Origin: JAVVEG01 sp041751425
GTDB lineage: Bacteria; Pseudomonadota; Gammaproteobacteria; Pseudomonadales; Pseudohongiellaceae
Assembly (NCBI GenBank): GCA_041751425.1
Contig: JBGSXL010000029.1
Location: 133,988-197,987 of the forward strand
Length of the DNA stretch: 64,000 nt
Direction of reading: 5' to 3'
Translations under genes and position numbers: made by a program
Part shown: positions 27,130 to 36,356 of the stretch, in pieces
Layout: each line of letters starts with the position of its first letter
Numbering within the stretch: position 1 is the stretch's first letter
Notes under the pieces: generated by a model
What the model was told of the DNA's origin: nothing
The model's database searches: none
The model's input: only the letters and a program-made list of their open reading frames with translations

Positions 27130-28392
27130 CTACCATTTTACTCCCAGGCCTTCTGCAACACGAATAGCACTGTTCACAGCGTCTTCGTGAAACCCTTTCC
27201 CCCAATAGGCGCCACTGAACCATGTCCTGTTGACGCCATTGATCTCCTCCCAGCGGCGTTGAGCATCTGCAGCAGCCAGGTTAAACACCGGGTGTGCGTA
27301 AGAGAATTTTTGCAGAATCAAAGCGGGATCCAGCGCAGCGGTATTATTAAGTGTGACACAAAAGCGTTCATCAGCCTGAATACCCATCAGACGATTCATA
27401 TCATAAGTCAGTCTGGGCAACGCGTTTCTATCAGCACCCAAACGGTAGTTCCAACTGGCCCACGCGCGCTTGTTAGCGGGAAGCTGACGCACATCTGTGT
27501 GCAGCACTACCTCATTCTCCTGATAGCGTATAGCGCCAAGAATACCACGCTCGGCTGCAGTGATATCAGCCAGTAGCTTGACAGCCTGATCGCTGTGACA
27601 GGCAAAAACAATCTGATCGAACTTTTCTTCCGTTTCTGTTGTTCCCAACAAAACAGAATCCGGCGTTCTCGCCACGGATGTAACGGCTGCGCCCAACCTG
27701 AGCGATTCTCGAAAGCCTGCAGTTAACGGATCTATATAAGCGTGCGAACCACCCACAATAGTTCGCCATTTAGGCCTGCTATTTACATTCAGCAATCCGT
27801 GTCGATACATGAATGGCAACATAAAACGCATCGGAAACTCCGCCATCTCCCGCAAAGATGTAGACCAGATGGCAGAGCCCATCGGGAGCAGATAGAAGTC
27901 TCTGAATTTATTGCCCAAAGCATGTTTGCGCAAATACCCGGTTAAATTGATGTCAGCAGGAACACGATCATTCTCAACATCCGCCGTAGCTTGTTTGTTG
28001 AAACGCACGATATCCAGCAACATCTTCAGGTAGCTGGGGGATAGTAAATTTTTCCGCTGGGCAAACAAACCATTGATCAGAGCCAGATGACCATCAAGTC
28101 CGGCAAATTCCAACCCGGTTTGCTCACAACTGACACTGAAACTCATATCGGATTGACGAGACTTGACTCCAACCTCGTTCAGCAGACGAATGAAGTTCGG
28201 ATAAGTCCAATCGTTGTAAACAATAAACCCGGTATCGATATGATGGTGTCGTCCAGCTACCGAGACTGCAACCGTCGCCGTGTGCCCACCCAGACGGTCA
28301 TCGGCTTCATATAGAACTATGTCGTGATGTTTGTGAAGAATATAGGCTGTGCTAAGTCCGGCAATACCAGACCCGATTACTGCGATTTTCAC
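27130..28392 (-). CDS. FAD-dependent amine oxidase-like oxidoreductase (COG2907 type)
   Basis: A 420-residue flavoprotein. The dinucleotide motif KIAVIGSGIAGLSTAYIL sits at the N-terminus, followed by LYEADDRLGGHTATV and DTGFIVYNDWTYPNF. The pattern matches the predicted NAD/FAD-binding proteins of COG2907, often found near cyclopropane-fatty-acid genes. The frame is open to 28569, but GTG 28392 directly precedes the nucleotide-binding strand and has AGGA upstream. It lies 13 bp after the acyl-CoA dehydrogenase gene, so it is cotranscribed with it. The substrate is unknown; an unsaturated lipid is possible. Confidence 0.8.
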   Translation of the reverse strand: MKIAVIGSGIAGLSTAYILHKHHDIVLYEADDRLGGHTATVAVSVAGRHHHIDTGFIVYNDWTYPNFIRLLNEVGVKSRQSDMSFSVSCEQTGLEFAGLDGHLALINGLFAQRKNLLSPSYLKMLLDIVRFNKQATADVENDRVPADINLTGYLRKHALGNKFRDFYLLPMGSAIWSTSLREMAEFPMRFMLPFMYRHGLLNVNSRPKWRTIVGGSHAYIDPLTAGFRESLRLGAAVTSVARTPDSVLLGTTETEEKFDQIVFACHSDQAVKLLADITAAERGILGAIRYQENEVVLHTDVRQLPANKRAWASWNYRLGADRNALPRLTYDMNRLMGIQADERFCVTLNNTAALDPALILQKFSYAHPVFNLAAADAQRRWEEINGVNRTWFSGAYWGKGFHEDAVNSAIRVAEGLGVKW

Positions 28393-28405
28393 GGTGATTT
28401 CCTGT

Positions 28406-29629
28406 TCACGCTGAACCGTATTTTGCCAGCTCCTTGCGTGCCACCACTCTGCGATGCACCTCATCCGGACCATCCGCCAGACGCAATGTGCGTTGACCGG
28501 TCCAAAGTGCAGCCAATGGGAAGTCCTGCGAAACCCCTGCCGCACCGTGCATTTGAATAGCTCTGTCAATCACACGTAAAGCCATATTGGGCACGGCGAC
28601 TTTTATCTGCGAGATGGCATCTCGTGCCGCCTTGTTGCCGATGGTATCCATCAGATACGCTGCTTTGAATACCAGCAGTCTGCACATTTCTATTTCGATG
28701 CGGCTATCCGCAATAACATCATAGTTTCCGCCAAGCTCAGCCAATGGTCGGCCAAAAGCTTCTCTGCTTATCGAACGTTTGCACATCAGCTCCAATGCTT
28801 TTTCCGCAGCGCCAATAGAACGCATGCAGTGGTGGATCCGCCCCGGTCCCAAACGTCCCTGGGAAATCTCGAATCCGCGCCCTCTGCCCAGAATTATATT
28901 TTCCTTGGGTACGCGCACTCCACTGAAACGGATATGCATATGACCGTGGGGGGCGTCATCTTTACCGAACACTTCCATAGGCCGTAAAACAGTTACACCG
29001 GGAGTATCCATTGGCACTAGTATCTGCGACTGTCTGTTGTGCTTGGGTGCATCAGGGTCAGTGACGACCATGACGATCATTATCTTACAGCGCGCATCAC
29101 CTGCACCGGAAATATAAAATTTCTCGCCATTGATCACCCACTCGTTACCATCCAGCACGGCGCGAGTGGCAATATTGGTGGCATCGGATGAAGCAACATC
29201 AGGTTCCGTCATCGCAAAGGCAGAGCGAATCTTTCCTTCCAGCAGTGGTTTCAGCCACTTTTCCTTTTGTTCTTCTGATCCGTAACGTTCCAGCACTTCC
29301 ATATTGCCGGTATCCGGCGCACTGCAATTGAAAGCCTCTGATGCCAGTCTGCTGCGCCCCATGATCTCAGCAAGGTGCGCATATTCCAGATTGGATATTC
29401 CTGCTCCGCCCTGACTTTCAGGCAAAAAGAAATTCCACAAGCCAAGCGTTTTTGCTTTGGCTTTCAGGCTTTCCATAATTTCATCCTGCCGCGGTGTATG
29501 CGACCAGCGATCCCCGACACTGACTTCATCATGGTATTCATGCTCGACTGCCGCAACATCCACTTCCACGAAATTCCTGATTTTCTCACGAACCTCATGC
29601 ATCTTTTCTGACAATCCTAATTCCATCAT
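28406..29629 (-). CDS. Acyl-CoA dehydrogenase
   Basis: A 407-residue FAD enzyme that desaturates an acyl-CoA and passes electrons to ETF. Typical segments are AFAMTEPDVASSDATNI (FAD/substrate loop), GEKFYISGAGD, SREAFGRPLAELG and QMHGAAGVSQDFPLA near the C-terminus. The length and the ITEPDVASSDA-type loop resemble the branched or aromatic/long-chain family (ACAD10/11-like) rather than short-chain FadE. It is followed by the FAD oxidoreductase and preceded by an SDR gene on the same strand, within a lipid or isoprenoid catabolism cluster. Confidence 0.92.
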   Translation of the reverse strand: MMELGLSEKMHEVREKIRNFVEVDVAAVEHEYHDEVSVGDRWSHTPRQDEIMESLKAKAKTLGLWNFFLPESQGGAGISNLEYAHLAEIMGRSRLASEAFNCSAPDTGNMEVLERYGSEEQKEKWLKPLLEGKIRSAFAMTEPDVASSDATNIATRAVLDGNEWVINGEKFYISGAGDARCKIMIVMVVTDPDAPKHNRQSQILVPMDTPGVTVLRPMEVFGKDDAPHGHMHIRFSGVRVPKENIILGRGRGFEISQGRLGPGRIHHCMRSIGAAEKALELMCKRSISREAFGRPLAELGGNYDVIADSRIEIEMCRLLVFKAAYLMDTIGNKAARDAISQIKVAVPNMALRVIDRAIQMHGAAGVSQDFPLAALWTGQRTLRLADGPDEVHRRVVARKELAKYGSA

Positions 29630-29708
29630 GGTCTGTACACTCCCGACATTTTTATATTTATTCTGCTTTCACTTTGTTGTGCAAAAATGAACGACAAAGT
29701 GCAACCGA

Positions 29709-30473
29709 CTAACCTGCTATTGTTCCACCACCATCTATAACAATTGTCTGACCTGTCGTAAAACTGCCGGCATCTGATCCCAGGAATATTGCCGCGCCGG
29801 CAATCTCATCCGGCTCACCAATGCGCCGCAGCGGATACTTGGATACTGTCGCCTCATAGGTTTCCGGATTCTCCCACAGCGCACGTGCAAAATCGGTACG
29901 AATCAAACCCGGTGCAATGCAATTGACGCGAACATTTTTGGGACCCCATTCAACAGCCAGATTGCGTGCCATCTGCATGTCTGCTGCTTTGGATATGCCG
30001 TATGCACCCAAAACAGAGCTACCCTTAATGCCCGCTATGGAGGAAACGATGATCGCCGCACCACCACCATTGGCAGCCATACCAGGAAGTGCCAACTGAC
30101 ACAGTCTGTGGGCGCTGCCGATATTGGCATTCATGATCTTGTCGAACGCCGCGTCAGGAATATCCTGTGAGGCTCCATAGAAAGGATTGAGCGCAGCATT
30201 GATGACGAGAATATTTATGGCACCGAAATGTTTTTCCGTTGTGCTGACCAGATTCTGCAACTGCTCTTTGTAATTGATATTGCAAGCGACTGCCAACGCG
30301 TCTCCGCCTTTAGCTCTAATTCCCGCAACCACTTCATCACAAGCATCCTGATTTCTGCTGGATACCACAACTTTAGCGCCAGCTTCAGCCATGCGCGTGG
30401 CAATAGCCAGTCCAATCCCCTTGGTTGACCCCGTTATCAATGCTACCTTCCCGGTAAGATCAAATAGGCTCAT
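29709..30473 (-). CDS. Short-chain dehydrogenase/reductase
   Basis: A 254-residue classical SDR. The coenzyme motif VALITGSTKGIG is at residue 10, the active-site element YGISKAA near 155 preceded by the catalytic Ser in IIVSSIAG, and the C-terminal GQTIVIDGGGTIAG closes the fold. SSRN after the second strand points to NADP(H). It probably oxidises a hydroxyacyl-CoA or alcohol in the same pathway as the neighbouring acyl-CoA dehydrogenase; the substrate is unknown. Confidence 0.92.
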   Translation of the reverse strand: MSLFDLTGKVALITGSTKGIGLAIATRMAEAGAKVVVSSRNQDACDEVVAGIRAKGGDALAVACNINYKEQLQNLVSTTEKHFGAINILVINAALNPFYGASQDIPDAAFDKIMNANIGSAHRLCQLALPGMAANGGGAAIIVSSIAGIKGSSVLGAYGISKAADMQMARNLAVEWGPKNVRVNCIAPGLIRTDFARALWENPETYEATVSKYPLRRIGEPDEIAGAAIFLGSDAGSFTTGQTIVIDGGGTIAG

Positions 30474-30682
30474 GGTGTTCCCCCCCTTTTCTAAATACTT
30501 ATCTAATTTTTCTTTAACAGGCTTTTTGATTTTTGATTACGACAGCGACTCAATTTTCGACAGATATAACCCGTCATCACCACACGTGAAATCACTGAAA
30601 TTTATAAGAGTTATAATACTAATGAATTACATAAGCCTGCGTTATAATAAGGTAGCAGTCTGCCCGACACAGGACAAGCGAA

Positions 30683-31513
30683 TTATTCATCCATCCAGGC
30701 TCGACGCCCTTTGCTTATGCTTGTACCACCATCTACTGGGAGCACGCTGCCATTGACATAAGATCCGGCACGGGAAGTCAGATAGAGGAGCGCCCCGATG
30801 ATGTCCTCAGGGCGACCAATACGACCCAATGGACAGTCAGCCTGAATATCATCAATATATTTTTCGATGACTACGTCAGCCATTTTGGATTCGAAAAATC
30901 CCGGCGCTATAGCGTTCACGGTGATATTTCTGGCAGACAGATCCACAGCCAGTGTCCGTGTCAAATGATGTAATGCGGCTTTGCTGGCGGAGTAAGCAAA
31001 AGTGGGAACGCGCTGGACAATGGGGACGTGAAGGCCATCCATTGAGCCAATATTGATGACTCTGGCAGGGTCAGCTGCATTCCCTGCCTTTTCCAGCAAA
31101 CCCAATAGATCCCGGGTCAGTGAGAACACTGCGCTGACATTGGTGCTCATCACCTTGTCGAACGCAGCATCTGGGTATTCACTAACGGGAGCCCCCCAAT
31201 TTGCCCTTGCATTGTTGACAAGAATAGACAGGCCTTGCGACTCCATTTCAGTTAATTGATTCACAAGAGCCTGACGCTGCGCTGAATCTGTGACATCTGC
31301 CACCAAAGGAATGCATTCACCGAAAGCGGCCAATTCATGCGCTGCCTCTTCACATTTTTGCTGTTTGCGTGAGGCGATATAAACTTTGACACCACTTTGC
31401 AGTAGCCCGGTAGCCATCATAAAGCCCAGACCACTGGAACCACCAGTGACCAGTGCCGTTTTCCCCTGTAATGAAAACAGTGTTGCAATATCAATAGCGC
31501 CACTCATAGACAT
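30683..31513 (-). CDS. Short-chain dehydrogenase/reductase
   Basis: A 276-residue SDR with TALVTGGSSGLGFMMATGL, the catalytic Tyr/Lys in FAYSASKAALHHL, and a C-terminal GSVLPVDGGTSIS. ASRKQQK after strand 2 suggests NADPH. It resembles 3-oxoacyl reductases of the FabG type used in catabolic clusters. It starts 11 bp after the MDR reductase gene, so the two are cotranscribed. The 209-bp gap to the next SDR is AT-rich and holds two TTATAATA copies but no feature I can name. Confidence 0.9.
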   Translation of the reverse strand: MSMSGAIDIATLFSLQGKTALVTGGSSGLGFMMATGLLQSGVKVYIASRKQQKCEEAAHELAAFGECIPLVADVTDSAQRQALVNQLTEMESQGLSILVNNARANWGAPVSEYPDAAFDKVMSTNVSAVFSLTRDLLGLLEKAGNAADPARVINIGSMDGLHVPIVQRVPTFAYSASKAALHHLTRTLAVDLSARNITVNAIAPGFFESKMADVVIEKYIDDIQADCPLGRIGRPEDIIGALLYLTSRAGSYVNGSVLPVDGGTSISKGRRAWMDE

Positions 31514-31524
31514 GATGTCCTTTT

Positions 31525-32544
31525 TTATTCTTCTGCGATTCTGACTAATTGCTTACCAAAATTTTTGCCTCGCAAAAGTCCGCGGAACAATTCAGGGGCA
31601 TTTTCCAAACCGTCGCCAATGGACTCCCGATACTTTATTTTCCCTTCCGAGACCCAGGCGCCCAATTGACTCGTTGCCTCCTTCCACCTATCCGCCCATT
31701 CAGTCACGACAAAAAAGCGATGCTCTGGCAGCGGATCAGCCAATTGCTTGAGAATATGGAATGGCGTTTCAACTTTGGACATATCTTCCGCATTGTAATT
31801 GGATACGTAACCACAAATAGGCACACGGGCGCCTTCGTTCAACATTGGGGCTACAGCACGCGTAACATCGCCACCGACGTTTTCGAAATAAATATCGATG
31901 CCACTGGGACAAGCTCTCTGTAGAGCTGCGCTGAGATTGCCGGCCTTGTAGTCTATACATTCATCAAAGCCGAGCTCGTCCCGTACATAGGCGCACTTGT
32001 CACTACCACCAGCTATACCAACCACACGCAACCCTTTGAGCTTGGCTATTTGACCTACCACAGACCCTACGGCACCGGATGCTGCGGCAACAACAAGCGT
32101 TTCGCCTGCTTGCGGTTTACCCAACTCCAGCAAGCCAAAATAAGCGGTTCGCCCTGGCATACCAACCACACCGAGATGAGCAGACAAAGCACCATTCTTT
32201 AAATCCGATACCATCACACGTGGATCTTCGGCATCAGCTACAATCATGGTCTGCCACCCCATATGGGCTGTCACATATTCACCAACCTGTATCTTTTCGG
32301 ATCGCGATTGCACAACCACTCCTGCGGACTCGCCAGTCATGACATCACCAATTTCCAATGGTTTGGTGTAGGATTTCATGTCATTCATGCGACCACGCAT
32401 ATACGGGTCCAGGGACAGCCACAGTACTTTAATCAGAATTTGCCCTTCCTGCAGTTCCGGCACTTCGATTTCGTCCAGTCTGAAGCAACTGTCATCCGGT
32501 TCTCCAACAGGTCGTTTAGCTAAAAGCATGCGTTGGTTTTTCAT
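31525..32544 (-). CDS. Zinc-independent NADP-dependent MDR reductase (CurA/PTGR-like)
   Basis: A 339-residue medium-chain dehydrogenase/reductase without the structural zinc cysteines. SLDPYMRGRMND near residue 50 and AAASGAVGSVVGQIAKLKGLRVVGIAGG near 155 are typical of the alkenal/2-enone reductase (CurA, leukotriene B4 dehydrogenase) branch, which reduces activated C=C bonds with NADPH. It heads the minus-strand catabolic run. A 13-bp palindrome (ACCCAA-G-TTGGGT) lies about 80 bp upstream and may be an operator. Confidence 0.88.
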   Translation of the reverse strand: MKNQRMLLAKRPVGEPDDSCFRLDEIEVPELQEGQILIKVLWLSLDPYMRGRMNDMKSYTKPLEIGDVMTGESAGVVVQSRSEKIQVGEYVTAHMGWQTMIVADAEDPRVMVSDLKNGALSAHLGVVGMPGRTAYFGLLELGKPQAGETLVVAAASGAVGSVVGQIAKLKGLRVVGIAGGSDKCAYVRDELGFDECIDYKAGNLSAALQRACPSGIDIYFENVGGDVTRAVAPMLNEGARVPICGYVSNYNAEDMSKVETPFHILKQLADPLPEHRFFVVTEWADRWKEATSQLGAWVSEGKIKYRESIGDGLENAPELFRGLLRGKNFGKQLVRIAEE

Positions 32545-32925
32545 ACGATTCCTTGGCGGGTTCTACCCGGTTTTACGACAGCATCTGCTACTGCCATAGC
32601 GAATTTTCAGATAACGTACACTACCCAAGTTGGGTCCAATTAACAACCAGCTCCCCTGTCAATGAAGGTCAGAGCGCTATGCTGACAAGCGCTCTTCGTG
32701 GCTCACTGCTACATCGGCCAGCCTGGCCCCAGACGCAGGTCCTTTTCCCTCGTTCAATTGCCAGTGCCTGCCTGTTGCAAACAGCCAAACCCAGTTCACG
32801 AAATAAGGCTTAAAAATGAATCGGAGGCGCAAGAATCCAGAGTATTGACCTGTCACTGTCAATAGGGGCAAATAGCAGGTGAACAATGGTAATCTGCTGT
32901 TCCAATGTCGCCCCCGTAAGATAGA
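32545..32925. promoter_or_regulatory. Divergent 381-bp control region
   Basis: No convincing gene. It holds the palindrome ACCCAA-G-TTGGGT at 32623-32635 (towards the MDR reductase) and an inverted repeat ATTGAC-8 bp-GTCAAT at 32844-32863, whose left arm is also a TTGACC -35-like box for the plus-strand gene. The matching -10 boxes are weak on both sides. Likely operators for two regulators, one possibly of TetR type as is common beside such clusters. Confidence 0.45.
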
Positions 32926-34497
32926 ATGGTGAGCATGCATGCGATCAAGGCGAGGTTGACTGTGAAACCAGCGTACTTTCAACAATTTAAGAACGTAGGG
33001 CAACAATTTAAAAACGTAGAGCAACAATTCAATAACGTAGGGCAACAACTCAATAACCTGAGGCAATTGCTCCTTGTTGTTTGTTGCACAGTGTCGCTTA
33101 CAAGCGCGACATCGTTTGCTCAGGATGCTCAGGACGCTGTCCAAAAATCCAACGAGTACAGTGCCCACACTCAAGACCTGCGACTTCAGATTGCACTTCT
33201 GCAAAGTAGCTCTGGTCCCTATAACGCTGAGCTTTTAGAACCTCTGCAGACACTCAGTGACACGCTTATAGAAACCGGAGATTGGGTTGAAGCCTCTTCA
33301 CTGTTGGAGCAGCAACTGCAGATCTATCGTATTGGCGACGGCTTGTACAGCAATACGCAAATTCCTGTTATTGAAAAGTTAATGAACCTTGATGTGCTGA
33401 GAAACGACTGGGAGGCTGCCAGCAACCGGCTAAGTTTTCTCTCATGGTTACATCTGCGCGACTCACAGAGCCCGGCTGCCGAGCAGCTCGCCGGACTGCG
33501 TCGCGTACGTGACTGGCATTTATTCATTCTGAATAACGACAATCCCCAACGCGAAGCTGAGCATCTGTTAAGTATCCGGGATCTTTCGCAACGCGCCATG
33601 GCAATGGCCACTCAACAGTACGGCGCAAACAGTGAAGCACTGGTTGATTTTATGCATGATCAAGCTCAAGCGGAATTATATATTGCGTTGGCGATTGTGC
33701 TGACGCCAGACAATAGTTCTGAGCTAATCTCTGATATTGAAGGCGTTAGCAATAGTGCAGGGCCCCGTTTAACCCAATTGCGGACTGTTAGTGATATTGA
33801 GGCAGCTTACGGCTCTAAAGTAAATACTGTCATCGATCGAACTTTTCGAAGCGCGATGGGCAAACATTTCCGTAAGCTTTCTGAGATACGTGACTATTAT
33901 GCTGGCATCCAGAATTCAGAAGCAGAAGCTATGGCACTGATACTTATGGGCGATTCGATGCTCATGCGTGAGCAATACAAGTCCAGACCATTGGAGTTTG
34001 CTGGTCAACGCCGAGGTAGTGGTAATATAGGATTAGCGAATCGGTATTACACCGAAGCGGCAGAATTGTTGGTTTCCGAAGGGTTCGACACCGCTGATAT
34101 CGCACACTATTTCAGCTGTCCCAGCATTCTGCCGATCAATCAGTTTACCCCCAGTTTCTCCACCAGCAACAGTGGCTGTCAGAAAGAATCAGATCAGTCA
34201 CTTTACGACCTTGGAGATGTTCATTTGCTGGTAGATTCCGTGCCAAGTCCGCAGCAGGATGAAATCGGTCAGCAGCAAAATTATGCACCCGAACAATCTA
34301 TAGTTACATTGAATTTTTCTGTAAACGGAAACGGACAGGCTAATCGGATAGAAGTAGTCGCTGCAGAACCCGATGAAACTCAACATCGAACGCGCGCCAG
34401 AAATATCGTTGAACGGTTGCAGTTCCGACCAGCGATCGTTAACGGCAGGCCTGTCCGTACAGAGAATATAACAATGCGTCTGGTGCTGCCTGAGTAA
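32926..34497 (+). CDS. Exported TonB_C-domain protein with helical repeats
   Basis: A 523-residue protein. The C-terminal 65 residues match a TonB C-terminal domain (VTLNFSVNGNGQANRIEVV, RNIVERLQFRPAIVNGRPVRTENITMRLVLPE). Residues 60-390 are mostly helical and TPR-like (LEPLQTLSDTLIETGDWVEASSLLEQQL). A hydrophobic segment (LLLVVCCTVSLTSATSFAQ, residues 48-66) looks like a signal peptide but is preceded by four copies of a 7-residue repeat (QQFKNVG type). The ATG at 32926 is the first in frame and has a poor ribosome site; a TTG at about 33067 would remove the repeat. It is probably an envelope protein of unknown role, not a full TonB, as no proline-rich linker is seen. Confidence 0.72.
   Translation: MVSMHAIKARLTVKPAYFQQFKNVGQQFKNVEQQFNNVGQQLNNLRQLLLVVCCTVSLTSATSFAQDAQDAVQKSNEYSAHTQDLRLQIALLQSSSGPYNAELLEPLQTLSDTLIETGDWVEASSLLEQQLQIYRIGDGLYSNTQIPVIEKLMNLDVLRNDWEAASNRLSFLSWLHLRDSQSPAAEQLAGLRRVRDWHLFILNNDNPQREAEHLLSIRDLSQRAMAMATQQYGANSEALVDFMHDQAQAELYIALAIVLTPDNSSELISDIEGVSNSAGPRLTQLRTVSDIEAAYGSKVNTVIDRTFRSAMGKHFRKLSEIRDYYAGIQNSEAEAMALILMGDSMLMREQYKSRPLEFAGQRRGSGNIGLANRYYTEAAELLVSEGFDTADIAHYFSCPSILPINQFTPSFSTSNSGCQKESDQSLYDLGDVHLLVDSVPSPQQDEIGQQQNYAPEQSIVTLNFSVNGNGQANRIEVVAAEPDETQHRTRARNIVERLQFRPAIVNGRPVRTENITMRLVLPE
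32980..33063 (+). repeat. Four tandem copies of a 21-bp unit
   Basis: Units at 32980-33000, 33001-33021, 33022-33042 and 33043-33063, each starting CAACAA and ending near CGTAGGG, with two to six differences between neighbours. They encode QQFKNVG, QQFKNVE, QQFNNVG and QQLNNLR, a heptad pattern, just before the signal-like hydrophobic segment of the TonB_C protein. Confidence 0.9.
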
Positions 34498-34561
34498 ACC
34501 GGAATTTTCAAATTGACGAGCAGGCTTGTGAATAACGCAGGTGATTTTTCTCAATAAGCTG

Positions 34562-35782
34562 CTAGCTCTTCTGGCGCTTTTCGAGCACAACTCCTGCCTC
34601 CAGTAACTGCTCCACTTCTGTTAACGCAATTCCGTATTCAGCAAGAATTTCACGGGTATGCTCACCAAATTTTGGTGGTAACCGACGCACAGACCCTGGT
34701 GTACGAGACAACTTTATCGGAATGCCTGTCATCTTGTACCAATCCTTCTCAATATTCATTAGCCGATGCGCAGTGTGAGGATGACTGACAACCTGGGCTG
34801 TATTGTGTATTGGACCAGCGGGCAATCCGGCTGCCAGCAGCGATTCACACAGCTTGCTGCCATCTATCTTCATCAGGCGAGACTCCAACTCCATTTTCAG
34901 TTCCTCTCTGTTAAGAACCCGATCTGAATTGTTGGTGAAGCGAACATCCTTGAGTAACTCTGCCGCCTGTAACTCATGACAAAGTTTCGCAAACGCTCCG
35001 TTGTTTCCAGCACCAATGAAAATATCTACGGTTCGTGTCCGGAACGTATCATAAGGACTTATGTTTGGGTGAGCATTACCTGTTGCTACAGGAATATTAC
35101 CCGACAGGTTATAGTTCACAATATGTGGGTGCATCAACGACACTGCACAATCATACAATGTCATATCAATGTATTGACCTCGCCCCGAAATCTCGCGTTC
35201 GGCCAGCGCCATCAGAATAGCGACTGCGGAATACAGCCCTGTACCCATGTCTACCATCGCGACACCCAGACGGGTAGGATTGCTGCCTTGCTCGCCATTG
35301 ACGCTGAACCACCCCGCCATCGCCTGCACGATAGCATCGTAACCCGGGAAACCGCCCAGTGGACCGTCAGAGCCAAAGCCACTGATGCGACAATGAATCA
35401 ATTTAGGGAATTTTTCTTTCAAGACATCTTCATAACCGAGCCCCCACTTTTCCATGGTGCCAGGCTTATAGTTTTCCAGCAAAATGTCTGCTCCATTCAA
35501 CAGACGCAGTAATAACTCACGGCCTCGCGGTTGCGTGAGATTCAAACCCATGGAGCGCTTATTTCTGTTGATACCGATAAAATACGCAGCATCCTCCTCA
35601 TGAAACGGAGGGCCCCAGTCCCGCACCTCATCTCCTTGTGGAGGTTCTATTTTGATTACCTCTGCGCCATGATCAGCCAGGACTTGAGTGCAGTAAGGCC
35701 CTCCAAGTACACGTGACAGATCAATTATTCGTTTACCTCGTAAGGCGCCAGTTGTTTTTATTACATCGTCACTGGTTGTCAT
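34562..35782 (-). CDS. CaiB/BaiF family (class III) CoA-transferase
   Basis: A 406-residue CoA-transferase: IIDLSRVLGGPYCTQVLADHGAEVIKIEPP at the N-terminus, FIGINRNKRSMGLNL, GYDAIVQAMAGW, and the probable catalytic Asp in VAMVDMGTGLYSAVAIL near residue 175. It is a second member of the family in this window, only about 25-30% alike by eye to the one at 20.8 kb. A longer frame runs to 35908, but ATG 35782 gives the family N-terminus. It overlaps the end of ubiC by 14 bp, so it is in one transcript with it. Confidence 0.9.
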   Translation of the reverse strand: MTTSDDVIKTTGALRGKRIIDLSRVLGGPYCTQVLADHGAEVIKIEPPQGDEVRDWGPPFHEEDAAYFIGINRNKRSMGLNLTQPRGRELLLRLLNGADILLENYKPGTMEKWGLGYEDVLKEKFPKLIHCRISGFGSDGPLGGFPGYDAIVQAMAGWFSVNGEQGSNPTRLGVAMVDMGTGLYSAVAILMALAEREISGRGQYIDMTLYDCAVSLMHPHIVNYNLSGNIPVATGNAHPNISPYDTFRTRTVDIFIGAGNNGAFAKLCHELQAAELLKDVRFTNNSDRVLNREELKMELESRLMKIDGSKLCESLLAAGLPAGPIHNTAQVVSHPHTAHRLMNIEKDWYKMTGIPIKLSRTPGSVRRLPPKFGEHTREILAEYGIALTEVEQLLEAGVVLEKRQKS

Positions 35783-36338
35783 TCCTAAGATCCTCATCAA
35801 ACTTGCTAGCGATAACCAAATCTGGCAGGAAAAATTCAGCAACCAGCAGTGGCTTTCCATATAAATAAAACAATGACCTGCGCCCCCATACATCACCAAT
35901 GCAAGCAACTTCCAATTGACAACGCAACAACAGCGGATGCCTGAACAAGAACTCTCCCAGAGGCTTTTCCTGCAGTTTACATATTCTTTTCAATGGGCTG
36001 CGCAAACTATCTGCCGGTATCAGCGAGTGCGCTGCTACCCAAGGCTGATCATTACCATATAACGTTACAGTTCTGGACCACATGTTTTGTGAAACAAGAT
36101 GAGGTTGAAAGCACTGTAACAAAGCCGGGGAGCGTTTACGACTCCAGACCTGCTCGTGAACGGCAACGCGAAACTCGCCCTGGCTCAAAGTTACCAGGCG
36201 TTGTGTCAAAGATCCGGGGTCCAGCAACCAGGACTGCCAGAAGGCGTTCAGACGTGGGAGCACCTGAACAGCAGGTTTCCATGACAAATCTGCGTCGGCC
36301 CGGAAGCAATCTTTTGGCAAATTCCTATCGTTTTTCAA
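35769..36338 (-). CDS. ubiC: Chorismate pyruvate-lyase (TTG start)
   Basis: A 189-residue enzyme that makes 4-hydroxybenzoate from chorismate, the first step of ubiquinone synthesis. Family elements: WLLDPGSLTQRL, the Arg of WSRTVTLYG, PLGEFLF and GRRSLFYLYGKPLLVAEFFLP, with the terminal Glu as catalytic/binding residue. The start is a TTG at 36338 with GAGGA about 9 nt upstream. That site lies directly beyond the T run of the ompA terminator, so ubiC may depend on readthrough from ompA or on a promoter not seen. No ubiA follows; instead a CoA-transferase gene overlaps it by 14 bp, which is unusual. Confidence 0.88.
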   Translation of the reverse strand: MKNDRNLPKDCFRADADLSWKPAVQVLPRLNAFWQSWLLDPGSLTQRLVTLSQGEFRVAVHEQVWSRKRSPALLQCFQPHLVSQNMWSRTVTLYGNDQPWVAAHSLIPADSLRSPLKRICKLQEKPLGEFLFRHPLLLRCQLEVACIGDVWGRRSLFYLYGKPLLVAEFFLPDLVIASKFDEDLRNDNQ

Positions 36339-36356
36339 ACTGGTTGATTCCTCAAT

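Noticed and set aside
30474..30682. Two TTATAATA copies as promoters of a small RNA
   Set aside because: They have -10-like sequence on the plus strand but no -35 partner, hairpin or terminator, so no RNA can be supported.
32677..33204. A 175-residue minus-strand frame across the 21-bp repeat
   Set aside because: Its repeated Leu-Pro-Tyr pattern is only the complement of the tandem repeat; the plus-strand protein has a TonB_C domain and signal-like segment.
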